64,000 nucleotides of DNA. Origin: Muribaculaceae bacterium. Its GTDB lineage: Bacteria; Bacteroidota; Bacteroidia; Bacteroidales; Muribaculaceae. Both the position numbers and the translations under genes were made by a program. The notes under the pieces were generated by a model. The model saw only the letters and a program-made list of their open reading frames with translations, did not search any database and was not told the origin of the DNA. This document shows, piece after piece, positions 44,341 to 53,216 of the stretch. The DNA lies in assembly GCA_017619935.1 (NCBI GenBank), contig JAFZRJ010000037.1, positions 1-64,000 of the forward strand, in the 5' to 3' direction. Numbering within the stretch: the stretch's first letter is position 1; every line of letters begins with the position of its first letter.

Positions 44341-47300
44341 ATGGACATCAAGAAACTTTGCGACATATTTTGCAACACGACCCGCATGGCGGCCATCAAA
44401 AAGATGATTGGCGCCAAGCGCAACCGGGTGACGGTGATTGACGGACTCGCCGGATCGGCGTTGCCTATGCTGCTCTCACGACTACCCCGGCAAGGCAACC
44501 CTTACCTCATCATCGCCAACGACCTTGATGAAGCGGGATACATCTATAACGACCTGGTCCAACTCACCAGCGAACAGGAAACGCTCATTTTCCCTAGTGG
44601 CTACAAACGCGACATCAAGTATGGACAAATCGACGCCCCCAACGAAATCTTGCGCACCGAGGTGCTCAACTTGTGGCACTCCAGCAAGACGCTCCGATGG
44701 GTGGTGACTTATCCCGAAGCACTAGCCGAAAAAGTGGCCACTCGCGAAGTGGTGGAGCGCTCGTCGGTGCATCTGGCCGTGGGCGAAGAAATGGATATGT
44801 CGGCCACTACCGAGCGCTTGTTGGAATTGGGGTTCCACAAGGTGGACTATGTGTATGAACCGGGACAATTCTCGGTGCGTGGCTCCATCCTGGACGTGTT
44901 CTCCTATAGCCACGAACTGCCCTACCGCATCGACTTCTTCGGTGATGAAATAGAAAGTATCCGCACGTTCAACATCGAGACGCAACTCAGCGAGGAACGT
45001 GTGCAAGACGTGACCCTGATGGGCAGCAACGCCGGCGAGACCGAAGCCGGCGCGTCGATGCTCGACTTCGTGGGCGATGACACACTGCTCATTTGCCACG
45101 ACGTGGAATGGCTTAAGAGTCGGGTGAAAGCCATCGCCGACGAAGGTATGTCGGCTCGCGCAATCATTGCCAACGAAGGTGACCGAGAAGCCTACCGCAA
45201 AGTTGTTGACCCAGCACAACTGGCGGCCCGACTGACGGCAATGCGCCAAGTGCATTACTCGCAAGGCGAGAGTGCCGAGCGAGGCAATGCCCGTCTCACA
45301 TTGAAATGCACGCCACAAGGCATCTACCACAAGAATTTTGACCTAATCAGCGACTCTTTCAAGCGGTTTCTCGAAGACGGCTACAGCATTTACATCTTGA
45401 GCGACAGCGAGAAACAGATTCAGCGGTTGCGCGTGATTTTTGACGACCGCCACGACGATATCCAATTTGAGCCGGTATTGCACACCGTGCATGAGGGGTT
45501 TGTCGATGAGGAATTGAAACTGTGCGTGTTCACCGACCACCAGATTTTTGACCGATTCCACAAGTACAACCTGAAAAGTGACCGAGCGCGCAGCGGTAAA
45601 CTCGCCTTGTCGCTCAAGGAACTGAGTCAAATCGAAGTGGGCGACTACATCGTGCACGAAGACCATGGAATAGGCAAATTCGGCGGACTCCTGCGCACGG
45701 GTATCAACGGCAAAATGCAGGAGATGATCAAACTCACCTACCTGAACGGCGACATGATTTTCGTGTCCATCCACTCGCTGCACAAACTCTCAAAGTATCG
45801 CGGAAAAGAGGGTGTGGAGCCACGACTGCACAAACTGGGTTCCGGCGCATGGAACAAAATGAAAACCCGCACCAAGAGCCGGCTCAAGGACATCGCCCGC
45901 GACCTTATCAAACTCTACGCTGCACGCCGCGAGCAGGAAGGATTCGCCTTCTCGCCCGACGGCTACCTGCAACAAGAGTTGGAGGCTTCGTTCATCTACG
46001 AGGACACCCCCGACCAACTCAAGGCCACCCAAGCGGTCAAAGCCGACATGGAAAGCAACCGCCCCATGGACCGCCTCATCTGCGGCGATGTGGGATTCGG
46101 CAAAACCGAAGTGGCCATCCGTGCCGCGTTCAAGGCGGCGAACGACGGCAAACAGACGGCCATACTCGTGCCCACCACCGTGCTGGCGTTCCAGCACTTC
46201 CACACCTTCACCGAACGACTGAAAGATTACCCTGTCCGCGTCGATTACCTGAGCCGAGCACGCAAACCGAAAGAGGTGAAGCAGTTGCTGGCCGACTTGG
46301 CCGAGGGAAAAATAGACATCATCATCGGCACCCACAAACTCATCGGCAAAACGGTGAAGTTCAAAGACCTGGGGCTACTGGTGGTCGATGAGGAACAAAA
46401 ATTCGGTGTTGGAGTCAAGGAAAAACTCAAGCAACTCAGGGTGAACGTCGATACCCTCACCATGAGCGCCACGCCCATCCCGCGCACCTTGCAGTTCTCA
46501 CTCATGGGTGCCCGGGACCTGAGCACCATCAACACCCCACCAGCCAACCGCTACCCCATCCTCACGTCGCTGTCATCCATCAGCGACGAGGTGGTGAGCG
46601 AGGCCATCAATTTTGAACTTTCGCGCAACGGACAGGTATTTTTCATCAACCACCGCATTGAGCAACTATATAACTTGCAACACATGGTGAACCGACTCGT
46701 GCCCGACGCACGAGTGGTGGTGGCGCACGGACAGATGCCACCCGAGCAGTTGGAGCAAATCATCGTTGACTTCGGCAACCACGACTACGACGTGCTGCTC
46801 TCAACCACCATCATCGAGAATGGCGTGGACATGCCCAATGTGAACACCATCATCATCAACAACGCGCAAAACTTCGGGTTGAGCGAGTTACACCAGTTGC
46901 GCGGGCGAGTCGGACGCAGCAACCGCAAGGCGTTCTGCTACCTGCTGGTGCCATCGGGCAAGGTCATCACCGCCGATGCCCGCCGACGGCTACAAGCCAT
47001 CGAGAGTTTCAGCGACCTGGGCGCCGGCATCCACATCGCCATGCAAGACCTCGACATTCGAGGGGCCGGCAACCTGCTGGGAGCCGAACAAAGTGGATTC
47101 ATCGCCGATTTGGGCTATGAAACCTACCAAAAAATCCTGAAAGAAGCCGTTCTCGAACTTCGCACCGAGGAGTTTGCCGACACCTTGGCCGCACCTGAAC
47201 CCGCAGGCGACAACCAAGTGGAATTTGTGTCTGACTGCACCATTGACACCGACCTGGAACTCATGTTCCCGGCCTCCTACGTGCCGCAAGAGAATGAACG

Positions 47301-47691
47301 CATCTCGCTCTATCGCGAACTCGACGGGATGGAAACCGACGAGCAAATCCAAGCCTTTGAGAATCGGCTGCTCGACCGCTTTGGGCCAGTGCCCGACATG
47401 GGACGGGAACTCATACGCATCGTGCCGTTGCGTCGCACGGCGCGCACACTCGGCATTGAGAAAATTGCACTCAAGCAGGGCAATATGTACGTCTATTTCG
47501 TGGGTCAGGAGAATGTCGCCTACTACCAGTCGCCCGCTTTCGGACGCATCTTGCACTATGCACAAAACAACCCCCTCTCCTGTCAAATTCGCGAAAAAAA
47601 CGGCCGTCGCTCATTCCTGCTCACGGGCGTAGCCACCGTGACCGAGGCCCTCAACATTCTGCGCAGCATCACCACCCTCACCCCCGTCTAA
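44341..47691 (+). CDS. mfd: Transcription-repair coupling factor Mfd
   Basis: 1116 residues from the ATG at 44341; an in-frame GTG at 44305 is less likely. Length fits the family. Order: UvrB-like N-terminal region, CarD-like RNA-polymerase interaction domain (VGDYIVHEDHGIGKFGG, near 430), then a RecG-like translocase with Walker A GDVGFGKTE (near 582), DEEQ in VVDEEQKFGV (near 682), SATPIPRTLQFSLMG, and the RGRVGRS motif, ending in the TRCF C-terminal domain. It removes stalled RNA polymerase at lesions and recruits UvrA. A housekeeping gene between two surface-protein regions. Confidence 0.97.
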   Translation: MDIKKLCDIFCNTTRMAAIKKMIGAKRNRVTVIDGLAGSALPMLLSRLPRQGNPYLIIANDLDEAGYIYNDLVQLTSEQETLIFPSGYKRDIKYGQIDAPNEILRTEVLNLWHSSKTLRWVVTYPEALAEKVATREVVERSSVHLAVGEEMDMSATTERLLELGFHKVDYVYEPGQFSVRGSILDVFSYSHELPYRIDFFGDEIESIRTFNIETQLSEERVQDVTLMGSNAGETEAGASMLDFVGDDTLLICHDVEWLKSRVKAIADEGMSARAIIANEGDREAYRKVVDPAQLAARLTAMRQVHYSQGESAERGNARLTLKCTPQGIYHKNFDLISDSFKRFLEDGYSIYILSDSEKQIQRLRVIFDDRHDDIQFEPVLHTVHEGFVDEELKLCVFTDHQIFDRFHKYNLKSDRARSGKLALSLKELSQIEVGDYIVHEDHGIGKFGGLLRTGINGKMQEMIKLTYLNGDMIFVSIHSLHKLSKYRGKEGVEPRLHKLGSGAWNKMKTRTKSRLKDIARDLIKLYAARREQEGFAFSPDGYLQQELEASFIYEDTPDQLKATQAVKADMESNRPMDRLICGDVGFGKTEVAIRAAFKAANDGKQTAILVPTTVLAFQHFHTFTERLKDYPVRVDYLSRARKPKEVKQLLADLAEGKIDIIIGTHKLIGKTVKFKDLGLLVVDEEQKFGVGVKEKLKQLRVNVDTLTMSATPIPRTLQFSLMGARDLSTINTPPANRYPILTSLSSISDEVVSEAINFELSRNGQVFFINHRIEQLYNLQHMVNRLVPDARVVVAHGQMPPEQLEQIIVDFGNHDYDVLLSTTIIENGVDMPNVNTIIINNAQNFGLSELHQLRGRVGRSNRKAFCYLLVPSGKVITADARRRLQAIESFSDLGAGIHIAMQDLDIRGAGNLLGAEQSGFIADLGYETYQKILKEAVLELRTEEFADTLAAPEPAGDNQVEFVSDCTIDTDLELMFPASYVPQENERISLYRELDGMETDEQIQAFENRLLDRFGPVPDMGRELIRIVPLRRTARTLGIEKIALKQGNMYVYFVGQENVAYYQSPAFGRILHYAQNNPLSCQIREKNGRRSFLLTGVATVTEALNILRSITTLTPV

Positions 47692-47921
47692 CCACCACTC
47701 AAACATAAAAACAACGTTCATCTATCATCTGTAAAAAACACGCAATTCAGATGATGGCGCTATTACCACGACTATACACCTCCCCATGATTGCCATGGAA
47801 CTATTCATGGAATCACTTTGCTAGTGGCACGATTTCTCCAGTGTCCCTTTTTAACACCTTCTTTTTAAGATAGATTTTTTAATTGCCATATCTTTGCTTT
47901 ATCAATCTTAATCATCTTATT
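47692..47921 (+). promoter_or_regulatory. Intergenic region with recombinase promoter
   Basis: TATCTTTG at 47889-47896 gives a predicted start near 47903 and a short leader of about 19 nt before the ATG at 47922. A small stem (CCATG/CATGG) is present near 47790-47815. No inverted repeat like that at 52816 is found here. Confidence 0.5.
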
Positions 47922-48920
47922 ATGCTGACCTTAAAAATAGAATTGTCTTTCAACGAAACCAACAATCATGCTCTACCTGTTTCCATTCGTATTAATGGAG
48001 CCACTATCCCAATACCTTCACTTACAGAGCCAACTTTAGCGCAACCATCTTTCACTGCTTTTATGAATGGCATTATCTCCTCCATGAGGAATATTGGCCA
48101 AATCAGAACTAGCGAAACCTATCAATCCGCTCTCAACAGTTTCCTAAAATTTCATCAAAACGACATTGCCATCAATGAAATCACGCCAGAAATCATGAAA
48201 CATTATGAACGTTACTTGCTAGAGCATGGTTTGGCAATGAATACAATCTCTTTTTATATGCGCATACTAAGAGCATCTTACAATCGCGCAGTAGAACGTG
48301 AAATAATTATTGATAAACGACCATTCAAACATGTTTATACGGGCATTCCGCTCACGCGTAAGCGTTGTTTGGATATACAAGCCATCAAAGCCATCAAGAA
48401 TTATCAATGTAATGACTGGCGCATGAGACTATCTAGAGATTTATTCATGTTCAGTTTTTACACACATGGAATGTCATTCATCGATATGGCCTATCTCCAT
48501 TCCAACGCCGTTAAAGAGAATATGCTCAAATATCAAAGGCGCAAAACAGGGCAAGTTATCACCATTCGGTGGGAAGAATGTATGCAAGACATTGTCAGTC
48601 GTTACAAACCTAACTATCCTTATCTGTTGCCCATCATTCAGCATAAAAATGGGGAAGAACGAAATCAATACCGCACTTTCCAAAGGATGGTTAACGCATG
48701 TCTCAAAGACATTGGAAAAGACTTGAATCTTCACATTAACCTCACGATGTATGTTGCACGTCATTCTTGGGCGAACATAGCCTACGATATGGGCTCACCT
48801 ATTGAGGCAATTAGTCAAGGAATGGGACACAGCAATGAGAGAACCACTAAAATATACTTGAAGACGCTTGCTCAGAATCAAGTCGACGACATCAACAAAA
48901 GCATCATTAAAGCAGTATAG
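47922..48920 (+). CDS. Tyrosine recombinase (SAM-like, candidate promoter invertase) with Arg-I changed to His
   Basis: 332 residues from the ATG at 47922. N-terminal SAM-like core-binding domain (YQSALNSFLKFHQND), then a catalytic domain with Lys in RRKTGQ, Arg in VARHSWAN, His in MGHSNERTT and nucleophile Tyr in KIYLKTL. The first catalytic Arg, which sits in a TRGMSF-type motif in related Bacteroidales enzymes as I recall them, reads THGMSF (codon CAT). Related recombinases flip promoters of surface genes located nearby. The perfect 19-bp inverted repeats at 52816 and 53050 are about 4 kb away, beyond one large surface-protein gene. Whether this enzyme is active needs the His question settled. 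Confidence 0.85.
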   Translation: MLTLKIELSFNETNNHALPVSIRINGATIPIPSLTEPTLAQPSFTAFMNGIISSMRNIGQIRTSETYQSALNSFLKFHQNDIAINEITPEIMKHYERYLLEHGLAMNTISFYMRILRASYNRAVEREIIIDKRPFKHVYTGIPLTRKRCLDIQAIKAIKNYQCNDWRMRLSRDLFMFSFYTHGMSFIDMAYLHSNAVKENMLKYQRRKTGQVITIRWEECMQDIVSRYKPNYPYLLPIIQHKNGEERNQYRTFQRMVNACLKDIGKDLNLHINLTMYVARHSWANIAYDMGSPIEAISQGMGHSNERTTKIYLKTLAQNQVDDINKSIIKAV

Positions 48921-48943
48921 GCATACCACTGTTTTGAGAAAAT

Positions 48944-48980
48944 AAAAAACTAGGTTACTCTCGCAAGCAACCTAGTTTTT
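48944..48980. terminator. Bidirectional terminator between recombinase and surface protein
   Basis: AAAAACTAGGTT (48945-48956) pairs perfectly with AACCTAGTTTTT (48969-48980). The A/T ends serve both converging genes. Confidence 0.9.
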
Positions 48981-49008
48981 GTCAGAACAATTATTTTACC
49001 TGTCCTTA

Positions 49009-52000
49009 TTATCGTTGGGTGATAACACGTTTCACGCCATCAATGATGTAAACGCCAGCAGGCAAACTTTCAATTGAGTTTCTAATGCGACGACCATCAA
49101 TCGTATAAATGCCTTTGCGAACCACATCTTCAACTCGGATATCATGTACACCAGTGACGACATCTTGACCGTGAATGAGAGGCCTATCGGTCAAGTTTTC
49201 AACGTAATAACGGAATCCCAACATTTCAGTATCTTCATCAACACAATCCAATCTATTTTGTGAAATGTAAATATAGCTTCCAGCTGGAACTTTCTCGTTG
49301 ACGCTTCCTTCCAAATATACTTGCGAACCATGAACCTTAACCATGCCTTCATCGGTATCATTAATACCCGACGCACGTTTAGGAGCACCTTGAGAATTAC
49401 TTCTCAACAACAACTCCTTAACTTGCAGTGGTTGTTCACCAACGCTACGCAGATAAGTCACACCTGGAATAAAATAAACTGGACCATTTATGGTGTTTCC
49501 ATCAAGTGCAGCATATTGCTCTCCGGCTTCCATATCAGGCTCTTTATACGGCATGATGAGATAATACTCTCCCGCTTCAATGGCCACCTCATTATCCATG
49601 TCTCCACGTACTGGGTCATAAACCATCACAGTACTTACATCCTTGTAATTATAGATTTCCGAAGGTTTTGCCAGTTCCACTTTGTTACCAAAAGCATTAC
49701 GCAATTGCAACCAAGTGAGACTTACTGGTAATACGATATTATTCCACTGGCCTAATTCAAACGAGCGGTGAAGTGCCAAATTGCCGTCAGGATAGTCCTG
49801 TGGTTTTTGCAACACCGTAGCCTCCTCATCAAGTGTATATTCATCAACACAAGAGTCGTCATCGCGGCAATCGGGAATTCCGTCACGATCATAATCATCA
49901 CGAATAAATACACCGTAGTATTTTTGATCCACGTTCAGCACATTGGCGATACTAGCGATGGTGATACGAATCTCATCGTAGTTGGTTGTGGGGTTCATGA
50001 AGATGAAACTCTTGTCGCCATAGCCAATCGCATTGACGCCCAGCACGCTCCAGTCACTCTGGCTTTGCTGTTCCACACCATTGAGATAGGTCTTAATAGT
50101 CACCCAACTGCCGGCCTCTATTCCAGCCAAATAAGTCCTTTCATCCACAATAATTCCCACCTGTTGACTAGGTGTATAGACACGTCCTAAATCAATGGCT
50201 ATCACCACGCCATTACCCACTGAAACTGTGTTAGTAATGCTCACCCCAGTGTCAATGTCATCATCCACCAAATAGGTTAGATTATCAATAACATTTGCCA
50301 CATTGACAGCTCCGGCAAACTGAATTTCCGAACTATTGAGAGTTGCCCCTGTGCTGGGTGAAAGCAGTGTGCCGTCACATCCTAGAGGGTCAATACAGGT
50401 ATTCACTTCTTCACCATCGGCCACTACTTCGTCAAAAGCATAGTAAATGTTAAATCGGTCTATTGACAAATCCAACACACCACTCTTCCACAGAACAAAT
50501 TCATCAAATTCGACATCGGCAGGAACAGTAACAGCAAAACGCATTTTTTGCAATTTATTGTTGCCTATTAGTTTCAATTTCACCGCATTATTCTCACTGA
50601 TGAGCTGGCTACTTGTCTGCGTGCCATTTTTATAAGTACGGATATTGAACAAATCAATGGCATCCAAGCTTAAGCCCAGCGATTTGGTCTCAACCACAAA
50701 CCCAATGCGATGCGCTTTGACTCCGTCACTAATATTGCCAGTAGTCTTTTTCACGCCGACAATAGGCAAGTTTTCAACTACAGTACCATTGAGTGAATTA
50801 TTATAGGTGGCATAGTCTTCTAGCGAGACATTGAGAACATTCTCACTATCATTTAGGTTACCATTGATATTAATCAGGGCACCTCCATCACTTACTCGCT
50901 CACTGAGTACCCATGTAGGGTTATCAATGTCGGTGTTATTGATGGGATTGTCACAAGGTGAACTTTGAAGCAAACCATAAGTAACCCTAACAATATCGCT
51001 GCAGCCGTCTGCTGCTGTCGCTTGAACGATATAATCGCCCTCAACTGTCATACCCGTGAGCAGCCCATTGGCACTTACCGTAGCATTAGCACCAGCTGGC
51101 TGAGAGTAGATGCTCCATGTTACAGGTATTCCACCTTCTGCGACAAGTTGATATTCTTCCTCGTTTGTACACAGGTTAGCATTTGCGCTCAATTTGAGGT
51201 CGCAATGATGGTCTACATCGGCTGGGTCGCTGATGAAAGCATAAAAAGCTTTTGTTCCACCAACGTCAATTGTCAAACCAGTAGGGAACGTAATACGAGC
51301 ATGCGAGAAGTCTTCTTCAGCAGTAATGGTTGCTTGTTGTTTTCCACCACTAATTAAGTTCAGACTCAACACATTAGCACTCACCGTCTCACTCTGGACT
51401 TCTGTTTGTTGATATTCATAGTAAGTGCCCCATACTGCAGAAGATTTCTCTACCCATTCACCTTTATAGAGTTTAATGACCACACTCTTGCCGACAGGCA
51501 ACTTAAGCACAGAGCCATTACCATAAACAAAACCAACGGTTGACCCTTTTTTGAATGGCATACTTTGATCAGGATCCGAGCGATTGGGAGCAGCTCCCAC
51601 GCGACAATCTAGAGCAGAGCCTATAGCCAAGACACCCCAAGCCACGCCATCAGTCAAGTCATCGTTTATCAAATCATCACCGACCCAATAACCAAGTTCA
51701 GTTCCCTGCGTCATAAGCGAATTACCACCTTGCCTTTGTTTGCTTCCTTGATCTAGACTGAACTGCATACGACCATGCTCAGCTGCATAATTCTGCATAG
51801 AAGTATCAGTAATGGTGTTCATTACATAATCACCTACAAAAGCATATTTAATCTTCGTTGAAGTAATAGCCGAAAGGTCAACACCACCACTAGGGAAAAG
51901 AGAGATTTCATCAAATTCACATGGAGCAGTAGCGCTTAATTCAATATTGACATCGGATGAACCAGGAATAGTGATCAGCGACAAACCCACGCCACCAGCA

Positions 52001-52776
52001 TTTTGACCAGCTTGAACGGGGACAGTCTGCACTAATTGGCCCTCTAAATAAAATGCAATTGCAAAAGCATTGACAACATCCAAATCAAGCAAGCTGGCGC
52101 CCGAACCTGCCACCAATGTGAAACCAGCTGTTGTTCCAGTGGCATAGTGATTTTTCGTGTCACGCACACTGGTGATAGGCGCTACGCCCACCGTGGCATC
52201 AACGATTTTTGGGAAAGTGGCATAGTTATTCAGGTCTTCATCCACCAAATTGTTCAAATCAGAAATCCAACTACCAACGCCCACCACATTGATGAGTTTG
52301 TTCACCATACAGTGGCGACCGGTGAGGGCTTTTCGATTAGAAATATAGTTAGATGCATTAGCATTATTTTGTTGCCACACAGGTTTGCCATTTTCCGAAA
52401 CGATTGGTTCTGTCCAAGTCCCAGTCATGCCATTATTCCATCCCAACACTAAAGTACAACGTTCATGGTCCAAAGCATCATCGAACTGATACCTGTTCCA
52501 CTCCGCGTCCCAGGTTGGCAAGTTTTGGTAATTGGGATTCATTCGCACCAAAATGATATGGTTTTTTTCACCATTATCAAATTTAATTAGGGTCCCTTCT
52601 GGAACACCTTCCAACCACTCTCCGTCTTGTCCATCAGCCCATGCCCATGCATACCACGCTGGGTTGTCAGCATTGCAGGCTGTAGGATCAACGAAAAATG
52701 TTGCATTCACCTTTGATGTCATACTCACAGCCACAATAACAGCCATAAACACGACAAATCTGAAAATTTTCATCAT
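49009..52776 (-). CDS. Large secreted surface protein with C-terminal sorting-like tail
   Basis: 1255 residues (1254 from the second ATG). Signal peptide MKIFRFVVFMAVIVAVSMTS. The body repeats beta-rich modules, each built around a V-x-V-G...KTTG or YAFVG/YYAFDE phrase (for example near residues 200-330, 660-790 and 860-980), with an Ig-like segment (LSANANLCTNEEEYQLVAEG) and one Asp-rich DYDRDGIPDCRDDDSC loop. The last 45 residues (GIYTIDGRRI, then LPAGVYIIDG) match the type-A C-terminal signal of the type IX secretion system as I know it. It is probably an adhesin. No promoter is visible between its start and the inverted repeat at 52816, so in this orientation it is likely silent. Confidence 0.75.
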   Translation of the reverse strand: MMKIFRFVVFMAVIVAVSMTSKVNATFFVDPTACNADNPAWYAWAWADGQDGEWLEGVPEGTLIKFDNGEKNHIILVRMNPNYQNLPTWDAEWNRYQFDDALDHERCTLVLGWNNGMTGTWTEPIVSENGKPVWQQNNANASNYISNRKALTGRHCMVNKLINVVGVGSWISDLNNLVDEDLNNYATFPKIVDATVGVAPITSVRDTKNHYATGTTAGFTLVAGSGASLLDLDVVNAFAIAFYLEGQLVQTVPVQAGQNAGGVGLSLITIPGSSDVNIELSATAPCEFDEISLFPSGGVDLSAITSTKIKYAFVGDYVMNTITDTSMQNYAAEHGRMQFSLDQGSKQRQGGNSLMTQGTELGYWVGDDLINDDLTDGVAWGVLAIGSALDCRVGAAPNRSDPDQSMPFKKGSTVGFVYGNGSVLKLPVGKSVVIKLYKGEWVEKSSAVWGTYYEYQQTEVQSETVSANVLSLNLISGGKQQATITAEEDFSHARITFPTGLTIDVGGTKAFYAFISDPADVDHHCDLKLSANANLCTNEEEYQLVAEGGIPVTWSIYSQPAGANATVSANGLLTGMTVEGDYIVQATAADGCSDIVRVTYGLLQSSPCDNPINNTDIDNPTWVLSERVSDGGALININGNLNDSENVLNVSLEDYATYNNSLNGTVVENLPIVGVKKTTGNISDGVKAHRIGFVVETKSLGLSLDAIDLFNIRTYKNGTQTSSQLISENNAVKLKLIGNNKLQKMRFAVTVPADVEFDEFVLWKSGVLDLSIDRFNIYYAFDEVVADGEEVNTCIDPLGCDGTLLSPSTGATLNSSEIQFAGAVNVANVIDNLTYLVDDDIDTGVSITNTVSVGNGVVIAIDLGRVYTPSQQVGIIVDERTYLAGIEAGSWVTIKTYLNGVEQQSQSDWSVLGVNAIGYGDKSFIFMNPTTNYDEIRITIASIANVLNVDQKYYGVFIRDDYDRDGIPDCRDDDSCVDEYTLDEEATVLQKPQDYPDGNLALHRSFELGQWNNIVLPVSLTWLQLRNAFGNKVELAKPSEIYNYKDVSTVMVYDPVRGDMDNEVAIEAGEYYLIMPYKEPDMEAGEQYAALDGNTINGPVYFIPGVTYLRSVGEQPLQVKELLLRSNSQGAPKRASGINDTDEGMVKVHGSQVYLEGSVNEKVPAGSYIYISQNRLDCVDEDTEMLGFRYYVENLTDRPLIHGQDVVTGVHDIRVEDVVRKGIYTIDGRRIRNSIESLPAGVYIIDGVKRVITQR

Positions 52777-52815
52777 AACAATTTATTATTAGTTTTTAAG
52801 TTATTATTTCTTTCC

Positions 52816-53068
52816 ATCTCTTGGTAGGAGAGCGTGCGTTGTGATGCACTCAATCGTTTTTTGTAAACGTAAATCAAACAGGATTTAACTACTCTCTTTT
52901 TTATATTGTTAGTCCTAATCGAGTTATAATATTTTCATTATTATCATTGAGATTTACATATTTAACTTGTTAAAAAACACTAAATAACGAGTGGTTTGTT
53001 ATTGTTTCGCCTTGATTACATACGTTTTTTATAATTTTGCACGATAATTCGCTCTCCTACCAAGAGAT
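52816..53068. repeat. Invertible promoter segment with perfect 19-bp inverted repeats
   Basis: Left repeat ATCTCTTGGTAGGAGAGCG (52816-52834) and its exact reverse complement (53050-53068) bound 215 bp of AT-rich DNA without a gene. Near the right end TAATTTTG (53032-53039) is a -7 box pointing right, with TTG at 53012-53014 (17 bp spacing). The predicted start lies at the edge of the right repeat. No minus-strand TAnnTTTG is present inside. After inversion the same promoter would point left and start about 60 nt before the ATG at 52776. This is the standard plan of Bacteroidales phase-variable promoters. Confidence 0.85.
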
Positions 53069-53144
53069 ACGCACAAAAGCCTTTTTGGTTTCGGTTTTCC
53101 AGATCGCTCAGCCTATCTAGAACATTTAGAATTCTTTTATTTCG

Positions 53145-53176
53145 TTTGCATTTGTTGAAAATAATTTATAATTTTG
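53145..53176 (+). promoter_or_regulatory. Fixed promoter of the LRR surface gene
   Basis: TTTG (53145-53148), 20 bp, then TAATTTTG (53169-53176), outside the invertible segment. The 14-mer TTTATAATTTTGCA at 53165-53178 is identical to that at 53028-53041 inside the segment. Confidence 0.7.
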
Positions 53177-53216
53177 CATCGCTGCAAATACTTTCACTTC
53201 ATAAATGACACAAACG

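Noticed and set aside
47692-47880. Possible second pair of recombination repeats near the recombinase
   Set aside because: No copy of the 19-bp repeat core was found there.
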